This document shows, piece after piece, positions 44,881-57,248 of a stretch of 64,000 nt of DNA; the stretch's first letter is position 1; every line of letters begins with the position of its first letter. The notes under the pieces are model-generated. The model saw nothing but the letters and a program-made list of their open reading frames with translations. It was not told where the DNA came from and did no database searches. The stretch lies in contig CANTUQ010000043.1 in NCBI GenBank assembly GCA_947683425.1, forward strand, positions 8,875,501 to 8,939,500. Direction: 5' to 3'. This DNA is from Excoecaria cochinchinensis. Taxonomy: Eukaryota; Streptophyta; Magnoliopsida; Malpighiales; Euphorbiaceae. The position numbers were made by a program, and so were the translations under genes.

Positions 44881-45940
44881 TAGTTCCCTGTGGTAAATCT
44901 GCCATCACGGACCATGAAATCCCTGCTAACCAATTCGAACTCTGAGTTGCTTTTCAGGCAATCATCGGGATCCCTAAACCACCCAACCAAATGGTCCTCA
45001 GTGGCTGAAAAATGAGGAGTTAGAATGATGCATGGACGACATGTAATGAACGATCGTGCTATGCAGATGGTCCTCGATGAGTAAAAGATCAATAAATTAC
45101 AATGATACGATACGATGCATGGAAAAAATTATACGCAGGATGGTGTGTACATGTGAAAAATAATATGCAGGCAAAAGGATATACACACACAAAACGAAAT
45201 GCATATGCTTTTTTTTATTTTTTTATTTTTTATTAATATGCGTGAATGACACGCGATGCACGAGCATGCTGTGCAGCACCTACAACCACATGCAAGCAGA
45301 TAGATCCTTCCAACCTTATCACTCCCACACACGAGGTCGTGTGGTCTCTTTCCTAAGTAGGCTTTATCCCAGGGTTAACAGGGAACCCATTGGAAGCGAA
45401 TGGTGCATGGTGGACAACTGGCAGCATAACATATCTTGCCTAATGTACATACGTATGGGTTTTTGACCATTATGTATTTAAACACCTAAATTAAATCAAG
45501 ATGGGCCCACCGGGGCATAAAAGCCTTTGATAGAAAGACCATTTAATTTAACTAATTTTGTCCAATATATGATGGCCCACATAACAAGCATGGTATTACG
45601 GTACATTTCAGCTAGTGGAAGTATCTATTACCATTACATGAGCTTTGGTCAAAGGTGGTGATACTTTAGGGCTACCCAAGCATGGTCCCTACCAACGGGT
45701 CTAGCTCATCATGAGAATAACGACTGATTGGGTCTTCAATTGATATACCATAAGTTACGAGGCTTGGGCTAGTGATTATCCCTAACAGTTTTCCACATTG
45801 AGTGAACGTAGAGTTGTGCCTTGGGAATGCATCGAGGTTAAGAAGAGGGACCAAACTAGCATAGTTCTAAGGCTCTAGCATGGATGTAATGCAATTTTTC
45901 AAAAAGAGGTAACCAAGACAGTTTCGGAGCAAAGTCTCTA
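44881..45940 (-). other. Tat-out untranslated leader
   Basis: No gene was seen. It contains an AT run (45208-45235) and blocks shared with the Tat-in leader, including GGGTTAACAGGGAACCC near 45373. Confidence 0.6.
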
Positions 45941-45961
45941 AATCCCCAGTGGAGTCGCCAC
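45941..45961 (-). other. Tat-out primer-binding site (tRNA-Arg type)
   Basis: AATCCCCAGTGGAGTCGCCA plus C on the + strand, identical to the site in Tat-in and directly adjacent to the LTR at 45962. Confidence 0.85.
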
Positions 45962-45984
45962 TATGACGCGCGCCGGACCCGACC

Positions 45985-48538
45985 TGTAACACCCCCATAC
46001 CCCCGGTAAGGAATATCGGGGTGCCACGTGGCTACATACGTATACATATACATATACCGTAGCGGAACATTAATATTAAAAGATAAGAATAATTTAGGCC
46101 AAACAAAGAGAAGAGCTCTTATAACATATATATAAACTGTACATAATATAAAAGCTTTATACTTGTTACATATTCATTTTCGGTACACATATATATAACA
46201 GTTAACTTTTACATGTCAATACTATACTTCCTATGTACATAATGATGTTACTCAAAATGTAAGAAACTCTATTACTATCTTATACAAAAAGATGTAACAA
46301 AAGCTCCTAGTGGCCTTGACCTGCAGATGCACGCTCTCACTGTTCCGAACCTCTACCTACACGAAAATAAACATCCGTGCTAAGCGATAACACTTAGTGG
46401 GGATGAAAATAATGCAAAGGACTTCCTTACGAAGTCACATGTATATCACACATTTCTTATGACAAAATCAAATGTCACACGCATAATCTTGTCACACATA
46501 TACAAATCATTTATTCAAATACACAAGAGTCATGTGCTCCCGTTCATACAATACTTCTCATGTGCTATAACATTTAAACAGAACAATCTTCTAAATCATT
46601 TCATGTTCACTATACCATATTAGTAAGCCTGAATTCCTTTCATGGTGGATACGGGTAACTCTGGATACTGTTCATAGTACTTTGCATATGGAGAATTAAC
46701 TCAAAACTCTACAAAATACACAAGGTATTCCGAACTCTGGGCACAATTAAGGCTAACTCTAGCAGCTGCACTCTAACCCTTTATAAGCATGCTTATCTAT
46801 CCACTATAACGGTAATCAGGCTCAAAAGAACAACTCGATTATACTCTACTTTGATACCAAGCATGGATTATAATTCAAGTGCACTCATCAAATCCAAGGA
46901 TAATTAACTCATGTACAAACGTAATTAATCATGTTTAATAGTTAAAAACATATAACATTTAATTCCACTCATAAACTCTTATATCATACTATTATTTACA
47001 TATAATGTCAATTGGGAACATTCATATGCTCATTTGATAGGGTTAAATATGAGTTGGACATGCCATAGGAACTTACCCTGAAGTTCGGGTGCGATGCGGG
47101 TTCAATTCGGGAAGAAAAACACATAGAATGGTCAAAATAGAAGGGGTGGAGGTCATCACTACTCGTGACAGATGTCGCTACTCGTGACAGGAGCCTACTG
47201 TCACGACTCGTGACGGTCATCACTACTCGTGACAGAGCCACGGAGCCATGTACAATTTTGTTCAGACTAAACGGACATCGAAACGATATTTTTTGGCAAA
47301 ACTTCCTTCTTAACAAATCTTTCCTAGGATGTTAACTTTCAAGTGGGATAATTTTCAAGTAAATTGTACATCCATAACATCATATATGATCTAAATAATC
47401 TAAACTGGTTAAATGAACCGACCAAGGTAGAGACACCTCTATTTCGGCCAATTTCAGGGTCTTAGAGCAAGAATTTGCTCAAGCTTATTTCTGTTACATT
47501 TATAGATATATAAGTTAGTGTTCTAATGGATTAAGAAGAACTCAATTTAGACGTCTAAAACTATACTTATGACAAAAAAATCACACAGGGGTCAGATGAT
47601 AAATAAGCAGAATTTGCCAAATCAAACTCTATCATTTACACACACACTCTCTTGCTCAATTCACATACTTATAAGCATATACACACATATCATAAGTAGC
47701 ACAAATAATCAAAATGATGTTCACACACGATCCCTACCTCTAGGAGTTGATCACGACCCTCTACTCCGCTCCGACCTTCTCTTTGCCCTTATTCGGTCTC
47801 GTCCATAGCTTCCATGCACAACCATTCAAAACACTAGAGTTACTCTTCTCTTTACTTTAAATCAAAAACAGAAATATAGTAAGAAAAAGGAGGTCAGATC
47901 GAAGAATAAATCCAGCCACTCTTACCTTCTTCTCAAGAACTAAGCTCAACCTTTGACTTATGCTCTTCAAACCAACTCAATGAGCTCACTCAAAATAGAC
48001 CAAAGGGGAAAGGAAAGAACAAAAGCAAGAGCAAGAGAGGGAGCACGGCAGAAAGGCAAAGGAAAAAAAAAGGAAAAGAAAAACTAAAAGCCAAAAGCTA
48101 AAGAAAAACCAACGTGGAGATAAGAAAAGAGAGAGGCAAATGGTCAAAGTAAATCCCAAAATTAACTATGCTACTAAATGCTACCTATCCCATTAATTAT
48201 ATGTTTATCTTCTTTTTACTCTTAATTTCCTATTTTTAATTAATTTATGTAGTAATAGCCAAACTCTTGCCACATGTCACATCCCTACAAAGCCACTTGT
48301 CACTCTAATATAAACCACACTTAAGTCTCTTACCAAGTGTCACCCTCTCAAGTTGCCATGTGTCAACACCCTACGATGCCACGTGTCAAAAATCTCAATT
48401 TAATTGACATACCACGGGAGGGTTTTGTCGCGCCCGCAACGCTTATCGCGCTCGCGACAGGACTCTCACACTCAACATCTAATCTCTTTTCTGAACAAAA
48501 ATTCTGTAATTCTTCTAGGGGTACTTCGGGGTGTTACA
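45985..48538 (-). mobile_element. Solo LTR C (Tek), 2554 bp
   Basis: It begins TGTAACACCCCCATACCC and ends CTTCGGGGTGTTACA. The duplication CGACC is perfect at 45980-45984 and 48539-48543, and the Tat LTR resumes exactly after it. No internal region is present. It contains the CTAAGCGATAACACTTAG block (46379), TATAAGCATGCTTATCTATC (46790) and two palindrome cassettes (47151-47234; 48426-48460). Confidence 0.95.
47151..47234. repeat. Palindrome cassette of LTR C (CTCGTGAC units)
   Basis: Four copies of ACTCGTGACAG or close variants alternate with GTCATCACT and GTCACGACTCGTGAC, giving hairpin potential. A second group, GTCGCGCCCGCAACG ... CGCGCTCGCGACAG, is at 48426-48460. The flanking bases match those around the unrelated cassettes of LTRs A and B. 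Confidence 0.8.
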
Positions 48539-49739
48539 CGACCCATTCCCAGGAACCCGCCTTTAGGGCCTGAGAGGGTTCATATCTTTTGATCTTAGGC
48601 AATCATGAGATTTTTTGGACACCTCCTTCCAATAAAACACTGGAAAGATCATCTAATCCCATGAAACCTTTTAGGCACCTTTTAGGTATTTTGGAGTCGC
48701 CACCCAATTTACAGGAAATTGAAAAAGTTCGTCTTACCTCGGGGGTATAAACTAGAGAAAGATTCGGAACTTTACTCTTATTAATGCCTTGGTTAACTAT
48801 AAATGGATTTTTAATTTTAAAAATTTCACATCTCTTTTCACGCGGTTATGTATTAAAAATTAAGCGCAGATAAAGCAGTAAAAAAGTAGTAAAGAAAGCG
48901 GTACATAAAGCAAACTAAAGAAAGATAAAAATTGGGAGAACATACAATCCCCCAAAATAAAAATGCTAAAAATTTGGGATAAAAAATACAATACCCCAAA
49001 TAAAATCAAATAAAACATAAATAAAAAAACTCAAAGTAAATACATAAACATTCATAAATCGGGATATTATTTAAGATAGGAACATTGGTTCCTTCATATT
49101 CACTTAGAAAATCGAAGAGTTGTTTTTTAGTATTTATAGATAAAATCAGGATGAGTGATCTCATTTTGAAAAAGTTAACTCTTTTGTTTTAAAGTGAGTT
49201 TTTATGGGTTAAAATTAGTACATTGGTCCCATTTTATTAGAAAAATATCCAAATTTATTAATATAAAATTTTTTGTGACTTTTAATTAACGTGTATAAAA
49301 ATAAGTAAATTTATTACAAATTACATAGCCAAAATAAATAAAATCAAAATCATAAAAAATAATAAAAATACTAAAATTGACAAATTTAATCAAGATGGTG
49401 TCTACAAATCTCCATGGGCTCCCACTTGCCATTGGAAAAGCTCACATATAAAAAATAAGTATTTAAATAAAAAACACAAATAAAATTGATGTTAGTAATA
49501 AAAATGAATTTAAACATATAACCTATGAAAATGAATTAAAATAAATAAAATAAAATGCATTATGAGTGACAAAACTAATTACATGACATAATAAAATAAA
49601 GTAACTTAATATATAACAATTCAACATGCAGAAAAACATAAATGATAATAACAATAATGATAACAATAACAAATAATAATTGTGATAACAATAAACAAGA
49701 ATAACAATAATAGTAACAATAGTAGTAAGCATATAAAAT

Positions 49740-49749
49740 AGTAGTAGTA

Positions 49750-49819
<70 letters not shown>
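49740..49819. repeat. (AGT)n(AAT)n microsatellite, Tat-out 5' LTR
   Basis: A few AGT units, then about 22 AAT units. Confidence 0.97.
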
Positions 49820-49820
<1 letters not shown>

Positions 49821-50281
49821 GAAGATGAACAATCAAGTAAACAAAAAGAAATAAAATAAATAAAATGTATCAAATTTATGAACAAAATCACACCAAAAAT
49901 AAAAACAATAATAGATCTAAAAATCTACTTGGTTGCTAATTAATCATAAACAAATAAAATAATAATAAAAAAATGAAATCAATTCTAGAATGTTTGCCCT
50001 CAGATTTTGATTTGATGAGTGAAGGTAGATGATCAATTTGTTTGTCTTGATTTTGCAAAAAATAATATTAGAAAAATAAAATATAGAAGAAAATTTTTAT
50101 CTCAAGAACAAAGAATTAATTTCTTTGTCTCAAGTAAAAATTGTTAAAAAGAAGAAGAAAATTCCTAAGAACAAAGAGTTGCTCTCTTTATCTCAAGAAT
50201 TAACTTAGAAAATAAAATTAGAATATTTGGAGATGTTTTTGAAGAAGAAGAAGAAGAAGAAAAATTTTCTTAAGAAAAGCG

Positions 50282-50303
50282 CCCCCCCCCCCCCCCCCCC
50301 CCC
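50282..50303. repeat. Run of 22 C in the Tat-out 5' LTR
   Basis: Poly-C on the +, poly-G on the transcribed strand, at the same place as in the 3' LTR. The preceding base differs (GCG versus TCT before the run). Confidence 0.98.
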
Positions 50304-50494
50304 ATTTTCTCTCTCAAAAAATCCATTTTATACCTCAAAATAAATCAAATTTAATGAAGAAATTAAATTAATTTAATTCCCATTAAACCCAAAAAAAATG
50401 AATAATTTGAAAGGTTAGAAGACAAAAAGGTTTTAAAAATTAAATTTTTCAAAAAACAAATGAAGAGAAACATAAATTTGGACCAAAAAATGCA

Positions 50495-50695
50495 CCAGGG
50501 GCATGAGAGAGTGGGTAGGGGGGCGACGCTAGGCATGCAGCAGAGGCGAGCGATGCCTATCGGCGTGCGCAACGGGCAGCGGTGCGTGCGCGCAAGACAT
50601 GGGTGACGCCTTACGCGTCGCTTGCTACTCATTGCGCGAGGCGCGAGGGCAAGGATGCCCGCGTGTGCGCCTAGCGTGCTACCGATGCGACCAAC
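50495..50695. repeat. GC-rich cassette, Tat-out 5' LTR
   Basis: A CpG-rich block with GCGATGCC and GGTGACGCC words. It is poorly alignable with the 3' LTR partner although the flanks on both sides align well. Confidence 0.75.
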
Positions 50696-50916
50696 GGCTG
50701 ATTTTTTTTTTTCAAAACTTTTAAAATTACAAATTTGGCTAAAAAACTATAATTTTCAAATTCATTTTATTCTATTTTTTTAGTTTTCTATATTTTCTGA
50801 AAAATGCAAATTTTGACAATAGAACCATTACTTCCAACATTTTTGCCTGTTAACAGACATCTAATTTCATCATGGGGTAACCCTGATCTGGGCTGCCTCG
50901 GGACCCGGTGTCTACA

Positions 50917-51574
50917 ACGTTGCTCCAATTACTCACTTGACACAAGGTTCTCTAACTTGTTCTTTACACTTAGCTTTGCTAGGTTCAATTTCTTCATCCA
51001 TCATCCGAATTCCAGAATTTGAAACAAGAAACCAAAACCAACTCAATCATAATACCAACAAAAAAAGAGGTAGAAAGAGATGGAAATCCGATTTACTCAC
51101 CTTACTACTTCTAAACCCCACTCTACTAAACAATTACTTGGTCAATCAAAAGAAATTATGGGCTCATGGTTTGAAAGAATTGTAACACAAAAGAAAGAAG
51201 AAAGTGAAGAATTGAATTTTTGGAGAGAAGCCAGCCGAAGAACACATGCAAAAATGGTGCCATCCCTCTCTCATCCAATCCATTTATATTGCATGAATTT
51301 AGTGGGTTGGAAAATCCTAAGCTTGCCACCTAGATCCCACTAAGTGTTCTTAATCTCAATTAGCAAAAAATCTGATTTCCATTACCTCTAATAAACCTCA
51401 ATTAATTCCAATCATGCACAACTACCAATTAATCACTTAAAATTATTTCTTTATGCAATTGGGTCCTCAATTCATTTACACTTAAGTCCATAGATTAGTA
51501 GACTCTAAATTAAACTTATCTAATTACCCCCTAATAGGTCACATTCCTACTAGGGTACAATTCTGGCCATTACA
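50917..51574 (-). mobile_element. LTR I: right-hand end of LTR A after the Tat-out insertion
   Basis: It ends CTAGGGTACAATTCTGGCCATTACA with the final ACA at 51572-51574; inverted, this gives a start like that of LTR B. Internal phrases (pyrimidine-rich, then GGTAGAAAGAGATGG near 51068) correspond to LTR C 47880-47940. So A and I are halves of one LTR. It sits in the 3' LTR of D, and TCTGC (51575-51579) is the expected duplication. No gene was recognised. Confidence 0.65.
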
Positions 51575-52795
51575 TCTGCTCTCGAGCTCCCTGTCTCGAT
51601 TGCGACCGAAATCTTGCTCGCAAAAGGGTACTCTTGACAGCAGCTCGCCTGATGCCCGATATAGCACTCTCTATCGCACTCGCGATAGAGCACGCTTAGC
51701 AGAAGATAGCAGCTTGCGCTTTCACCCCAATTCGGAGACAAGCTCTCTGTTGTGCCCGAGATAGAGGTCGTGCTCGCGTCAGAGACGAATTTCCAGACTT
51801 GAAAATTGCTCCTCACATGGCAACTTATGTTCCTCACAATCCAACATCAATCTAACATGTATAAATCCTCAATTCATTAACATATGACTTCAAAATATGC
51901 TAACAATCATGTAAACCACAAATTAAACCCATTAAAATGATTAAATTGGCAAAATGCACAATTAAAAACACCAAACTCAGAAATTGCTCTACAATATACA
52001 AATCCACTTCCAAATCATCAAATACGAAAATTGCCTCTAATATATTAAATATGTATTCCAAACTCAACTCAAAACATGCATTAAAACACATTTAACATCA
52101 TAAATTTCAAGAATTTCAAAATATTCGGCAAAACACAACTAAACATGCAAACTCCCAAACCTCAAAATTGTAGCTCTAAACCACTTCTTCAAGATCCAAC
52201 TTTCTCTTTGCCTTTGTTATTCCTCTTATCACAAGATTCTTGCAATCAAACCAATCAAAACTCATAAATCAAAAACCCACATAATCAGAACTCATCCAAC
52301 GTGAAGAAGAGAAGGAGAAGAAAAACATACAACTAACTTACCTCTTCAACTCAAACTCATAATCTTATAGAAACAAGCTCAAACCTTGAAGATTAACTAA
52401 ATAAAGAGGAGAAGTAAGGAGCAAGGAATGAAAGAAGAAGAGCAAGAAAAGGAGAGAACGGGAAAAGAAACGCGGGAAGAGGGAAAAAACAAAGGCAAAA
52501 TCTGATTTGCCACTTCTCTCTCTTCTTTTCTTCTTTCCCACATTAAATGCTCCCAACCACCAAGCTTAGGTCTCAACTCCCTATTGGTTAAACTTTATAA
52601 ATCCTTGTCTTTTCTCTCTTTTGGTCCTTGGTTAAACTCCTTTTACTCACTAAAATAAAATTTTCTCTTTAAAACTTTTATTATACTTCAATTAAGTCCT
52701 CAATTAATCCAATCTTTACTTGTACAATTACAATATGCCTTTAATCAAAGCAATAACGTTATAATTTCTACTAGGGTCCATTTTGGGATGTTGCA
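51575..52795 (-). mobile_element. Element D 3' LTR, right-hand 1221 bp
   Basis: Closely similar to the matching part of the D 5' LTR (58525-59738), with few substitutions and some short indels, so D inserted fairly recently. It ends GGTCCATTTTGGGATGTTGCA. The left part was separated by insertion of A/I and should lie beyond the window. It contains CGCTCGCGATAG-type cassette units at 51580-51785. Confidence 0.85.
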
Positions 52796-52825
52796 AATCT
52801 TCCACATTTAAGAAATTTCGTCCTC
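52796..52825 (-). other. Element D polypurine tract region
   Basis: The - strand reads GAGGACGAAATTTCTTAAAT then GTGGAAGATT directly before the LTR, the usual 'GGGACGAAAT...' end of Del/Tekay internal regions. It follows within about 75 bp of the gag stop. Confidence 0.75.
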
Positions 52826-52893
52826 AAAATTTCCATACTAGTAACATACACTTAACTACCACATCTCAATATCTCATAACGAAACTTAACAAA

Positions 52894-54064
52894 TCACAAC
52901 TTACCTGAAGGACCTGCAGGCTCTTCGGCATCTCCTCGTATCATAGCATAGACCTGTGGAAGTCCACCACCAGCAGCAGCTGGCTTCTCCATGGTCTCTA
53001 ATGGTGCTTGAGAGGCCCTACCTCTTCCTCTATTACTTCTTGCTACTCCGGATCTATCTCCATTAGCTCTACTCTCTTGTTGATCCTTGCTCTCTATCCA
53101 ATCTGGGTAATTAGCAAATCGGTGCTCCATGCTACCACACTTGGAGCATGCTTCTGTGATCTTTCGACATGTACCCCAATGTCATCTCTAGCAATGCTCA
53201 CATTTCGTTGCTCTACTACCTCTAATAGAGGGTGATATTATACTCCCTAGCTCAGAAGGTACTTGGGTAGTCCCTCTAGCAACTTGTCCACTTGCAACAT
53301 CTCTAGCTCTCTTATTACCAATTACCACATTATCTGATGCCCTCTTCTTTTGATCCCTTCTCTATTTCATCATTTATGACTCTTCTAACTTCATTGCCGC
53401 TGCCACTAACTAATAATAGCCGGCTTGGTGCATAATTGCCATCGCTGATAACGGACCTCTAATCACTTCTCTTAAACCACCCTTGAACAGATGGCACTTA
53501 AAGTCCTCGGTCAACAACACATCTGGCACATACTTGCTCAAACGGCTAAATTCTTTTTCATATTCACTAACAGTCATATTCCACTGTTTCAAACTTATAA
53601 ATTCCCTCCACTTCGCTTCTCAGTAGGTCTTAGTAACATACTTACTTTTGAATTTTTAGATAAAAAACTCCCAAGTCAACTCAGCCGGTCTCAGAGGGTG
53701 GCATAGTGCAAGCTTCCACCAATCATATACCAACCCTTGCAATAGCGACACTGCACAGGCTACCCTTTGATCCAGGGAACAACTGATCTCTTATAATATC
53801 CTATCCATCTTCTATAACCAAAACTTCGCTATATCATATTGGTCCATAGAGGTTCCACTAAACTCCTCTGCTTCTCTCTTTCTCAAAAGCTCCGTAGGAG
53901 CCTTGGGAGCTGTCAATCTATCTACCAGTTCCAATAACCCTTGTACCAATGCAGGATTCTCATATGCAGGACCAGGAAGCACGCTCAAGTGCAGGATGAT
54001 CAACTCCTATCGGATTCACACTACCATTCGCCTCATCTATCACTTCACTCGAATTAGACTCCAT
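52894..54064 (-). pseudogene. Element D gag (only protein region), broken
   Basis: The likely start is the ATG at 54064-54062 (MESNSSEVIDEANGSVNP). Recognisable parts are 53812-54003 (N-terminal), 53410-53592 (MTVSEYEKEFSRLSKYVPDV, capsid) and the knuckle region 53100-53150 (CSKCGSMEHRF, last Cys replaced by Tyr). An Arg/Gly-rich tail with SNRGRGRASQAP follows, and it stops at 52894. A frameshift after codon 30 and others break it. There is no pol between the gag stop and the 3' LTR, so D is a gag-only element that would need pol in trans. Bases 54065-54101 are leader, continued at 57156. Confidence 0.82.
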
Positions 54065-54296
54065 CTAACTCTACACAAGACAGCATTTACATTAGGCCAT
54101 ATGTAGACACCGAGTCCCGAGGCGGTCCAAGATCAGAATTATCCAATGATGAATATGATACTTGCCACAAGTAGAGATGTCAATAATGATGTTTTCCTTG
54201 TCGAAAATCTCCCCTGTTCTTCTAAAAATTTTAATTAAAAAATTTACATTTTTACTCTTATTTTTATATTTTATTTTATTTTATTTTTACTTTTTT

Positions 54297-54550
54297 TCGC
54301 GTGCCACGCGTGCGGGCAATGCCCGCGTGAGGGCAGTGTGTGCCTGCTGGCACGCACGCTGCGAGGGCTGAGCGCACTGCCGAGGGCACGCACACCTCGC
54401 CTGCTGCGAGGTGCGCGCCTCGCCTGCCACAGGGCGCACGCCCCTGGGGCGCGTCTCGCATGCTGAGGCGCTCCCCGCTGCCGCGACGTGCGCCCATAGC
54501 CCATGGGGGCACGCGTCGCGAGGTTCCACCCGTGGCCAGTAGGTCGCCCT
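54297..54550. repeat. GC-rich cassette, solo Tat LTR in D
   Basis: The largest of the GC-rich cassettes; rich in GCACGC, GCGAGG and CTGCGAGG words. Long frames open here in several directions because stop codons are rare at this composition. No protein similarity was recognised. Confidence 0.75.
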
Positions 54551-55265
54551 GTCTACGTTTCTCAGTCAATTGCAGTCCATTTTTTCCGTTTTCTTTCACA
54601 ATTTGGTATAGTTTTTGGGAAGGAAAAATTGAAAGAACAATTTGTCCTTTCCTGTTTTGGGATGATCCTCTAAATCAAATAAGTTTTTAGTCTTCATTTG
54701 GAGGGAGGAGATTTTTTCATCAAAAAACAAAAAAATAACATGCTTTTCTCTCAACAAAGAGAGCAACAGATTTCAAAAGAAAGAGGATTTTAGATCTTCA
54801 ATGTTGGAATTTTTATTTTCTCTGGATTTTCTTCCAAGGATTTTTTCAGTTGGGGAGCTCCTTAAGAACAAAGATAAATATTTTTCTTTGTTTTGGTATT
54901 ATTCCCGCATATATCATCTCCAGTTTTTCCTATTTAAATATAGTTTCTTTTTTTCTTCAACATTTTGCTGTATTTTTTCACTGAAACTCCGACAAGGGGA
55001 GCAAATATAGACATCTCTCTTTTCAAATACATACTTCTGAGGGTAATATTATCAGATCTTGTCCTCATTTATTTTTGCACACCACTTATTATTGTCAATA
55101 CTCTTATTTTCTATCGTTCTTACCATATTTATTTCCTAACAACATTAATGTTATTTGCTACTGTTGGTGTTTGTGTTTAGTTTTTGTGATTTGAATCCCT
55201 TTATGTCTTTTGATTTGATTTTCATGGCTTTACCTTCACATATGTGGTCTTCCATCTTCTTTTGA

Positions 55266-55266
<1 letters not shown>

Positions 55267-55343
<77 letters not shown>
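55267..55343. repeat. (ATT)n microsatellite
   Basis: About 25 ATT units; shorter runs follow at 55516-55560, 55789-55812 and 55850-55897. Confidence 0.97.
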
Positions 55344-55344
<1 letters not shown>

Positions 55345-55849
55345 TTCTGGTGTTCATATTATTATTGGTATTATAATCCCATGTATGTTTTGCATTATCA
55401 TTATTTGCTGATGGTTTTGTTTACATTATTATAATTATTGTTATTTTTATTATTGTCATCATGTTTGTTTTTATGTTTATGTTCATGTCATTCTCTGTTG
55501 CCACTATCATTTTATTATTATTATTATTATTATTGTTATTATTATTATTATTATTATCATTATTCTTATTACTACTCTCCTGTTGCAACTATCATTTTGG
55601 GTTATTATTATTATTATTTTCTGGTGTTCATATTATTATTGGTATTATAATCCCATGTATGTTTTGCATTATCATTATTTGCCATGATGGTTTTGTTTAC
55701 ATTATTATAATTATTGTTATTTTTATTATTGTCATCATGTTTGTTTTTATGTTTATGTTCATGTCATTCTCTGTTGGCACTATCATTTTATTATTATTAT
55801 TATTATTATTACTACTACTCTCGTGTTGCAACTATCATTTTGGGTTATG

Positions 55850-55890
<41 letters not shown>
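55343..55890. repeat. 274-bp tandem duplication in the solo Tat LTR
   Basis: Copies start at 55343 and 55617 with TTTTCTGGTGTTCATATTAT and stay nearly identical through ACTATCATTTTGGGTTAT. Both are bounded by ATT runs, which suggests slippage or unequal exchange between microsatellites. Confidence 0.9.
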
Positions 55891-55896
<6 letters not shown>

Positions 55897-57155
55897 CATC
55901 ATCATCATCATAATCCTTACTGTTGTTATTTATGGTCATCATTAATATTGTTATTTTATGCTTATTCTATATCGCTGCTATTATTGTTGTTAATGATTTT
56001 ATTTGTTTTATTGTTATTATTATTGTTATACCTTGCATGTGTCCGATTAATTTGCTTAAAACTATTACTAATAGTTTCGATGTTATTTTTTGTCCGAAAT
56101 TAAATTTGAGTTACATTATGTGATTATCCACGTAACTTCTCGGATGAGTCACGAAGCGTGGACAAACACGTTGGATTGGTAAGACCTTTCTTATTCCCCG
56201 TTATGTGTTTGGTGTTTGATTGTAAATAATTATTTTATTTATGCACGCGTGAGATAAAAAGTCACAAAAATATTTCTATAATTGAATTGAAATTTTTACT
56301 AATAAAATTGGGACCAATGTCTCTCGTTTTAGCCAATAAACGAAAAACATCACAAATAAAACGAAGAGTTAAGTTTTCCAAAAATGGGATCACTCATCCC
56401 GGTTTTCACCCAACAAATCAAAACAACTCTTCGAACCCTCTTTAAATAAATGCGAAAGGACCAATGTTCCTAAACCTTCAAACAAGTGCGAAGGAACCAA
56501 TGTTCCCAAAACAAATGTCCAGATTTATGTATGTTTTTCTTATGGTTGATTTTGTTTGATTGTTTAAATTTATGTATTTTCTTTTGGGCCCTTGTAATTA
56601 ATTTTGGGGCAATATTAATTATTTAGGGATTGTATTCCGTCCCATTTTCCCCTTTTTATCTTCTTCTATTTGGGGGTTGTATTCCGCCCCTATCTTCCAT
56701 GTAATTGCGTGCTTACATGTTTATTCGCTTTCCTTTATCGCTTTATTTACAGCTTTTCTTTATAGCTTTCCTTTACTGCTTTTTGAATGCTTGCGATGTG
56801 CCTTTATTTAAATGCATAAATCGTGTGAAATAAGAGGTATAATTTTAGGAAGTTAAAAACTCACTTATAATTAACCAAAGCATAAATAAGAGTGAAGTTC
56901 CGAACACCAATCTCTGGTCTAGACCAATAGAGGTTAGAGACCTTTCCCAATTTCTTGTAAATTGGGTGGCGACTCCAAAATACCTCAAAGGTGCCCAAAG
57001 GTGCCATGGGGCTAGATGTTCCTTTCCAATATTCTACTGGGAAGGAAGCATCCAAGATGTCTCATGGCACCTATGATCAAAAAGACGCGAACCAATCCAT
57101 TGAATCCTAAAAGCGGGTTCAATGAGGGCCTTTGCTAGGTTCGGCGCGCGTCACA

Positions 57156-57248
57156 CCATAATTCTAGATAGAGTCACATGCATATACTTTATACTCTAAC
57201 ATCTTATAGACCAGAACCACCAAACCAGGGATCTGATACCAATAAAAT
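57156..57248 (-). other. Element D leader and primer-binding site
   Basis: On the - strand, eight bases inside the LTR edge, TTGGTATCAGATCCCTGG (57225-57242) matches the initiator tRNA-Met primer site. This is the start of the D leader, interrupted by the solo Tat LTR. Confidence 0.8.

Larger units (their letters stand above)
45962..50916 (-). mobile_element. Tat-out 5' LTR, interrupted by solo LTR C
   Basis: It starts TATGACGCGCGCC (TG mutated to TA) and ends GACCCGGTGTCTACA; after removing C and its duplication it is about 2.4 kb. The expected target duplication on the right is ACGTT (50917-50921); the left partner was lost with the 3' LTR edge. It has the 12-mer at 48692-48703, AAT microsatellite (49740-49819), 22 C (50282-50303) and a GC-rich cassette (50495-50695). 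Confidence 0.85.
54102..57155 (+). mobile_element. Solo Tat LTR in the leader of D, 3054 bp
   Basis: It begins TGTAGACACCGAGTCCCGAG and ends GGTTCGGCGCGCGTCACA. The duplication CCATA is perfect: 54097-54101 and 57156-57160. It lies opposite to the other Tat LTRs. It contains a GC-rich cassette (54297-54550), ATT microsatellites, a 274-bp tandem duplication, paired GGAACCAATGTTCC repeats (56458-56495), the GGAATACAA motif twice, and the 12-mer with its hairpin (56957-56977). Confidence 0.95.
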
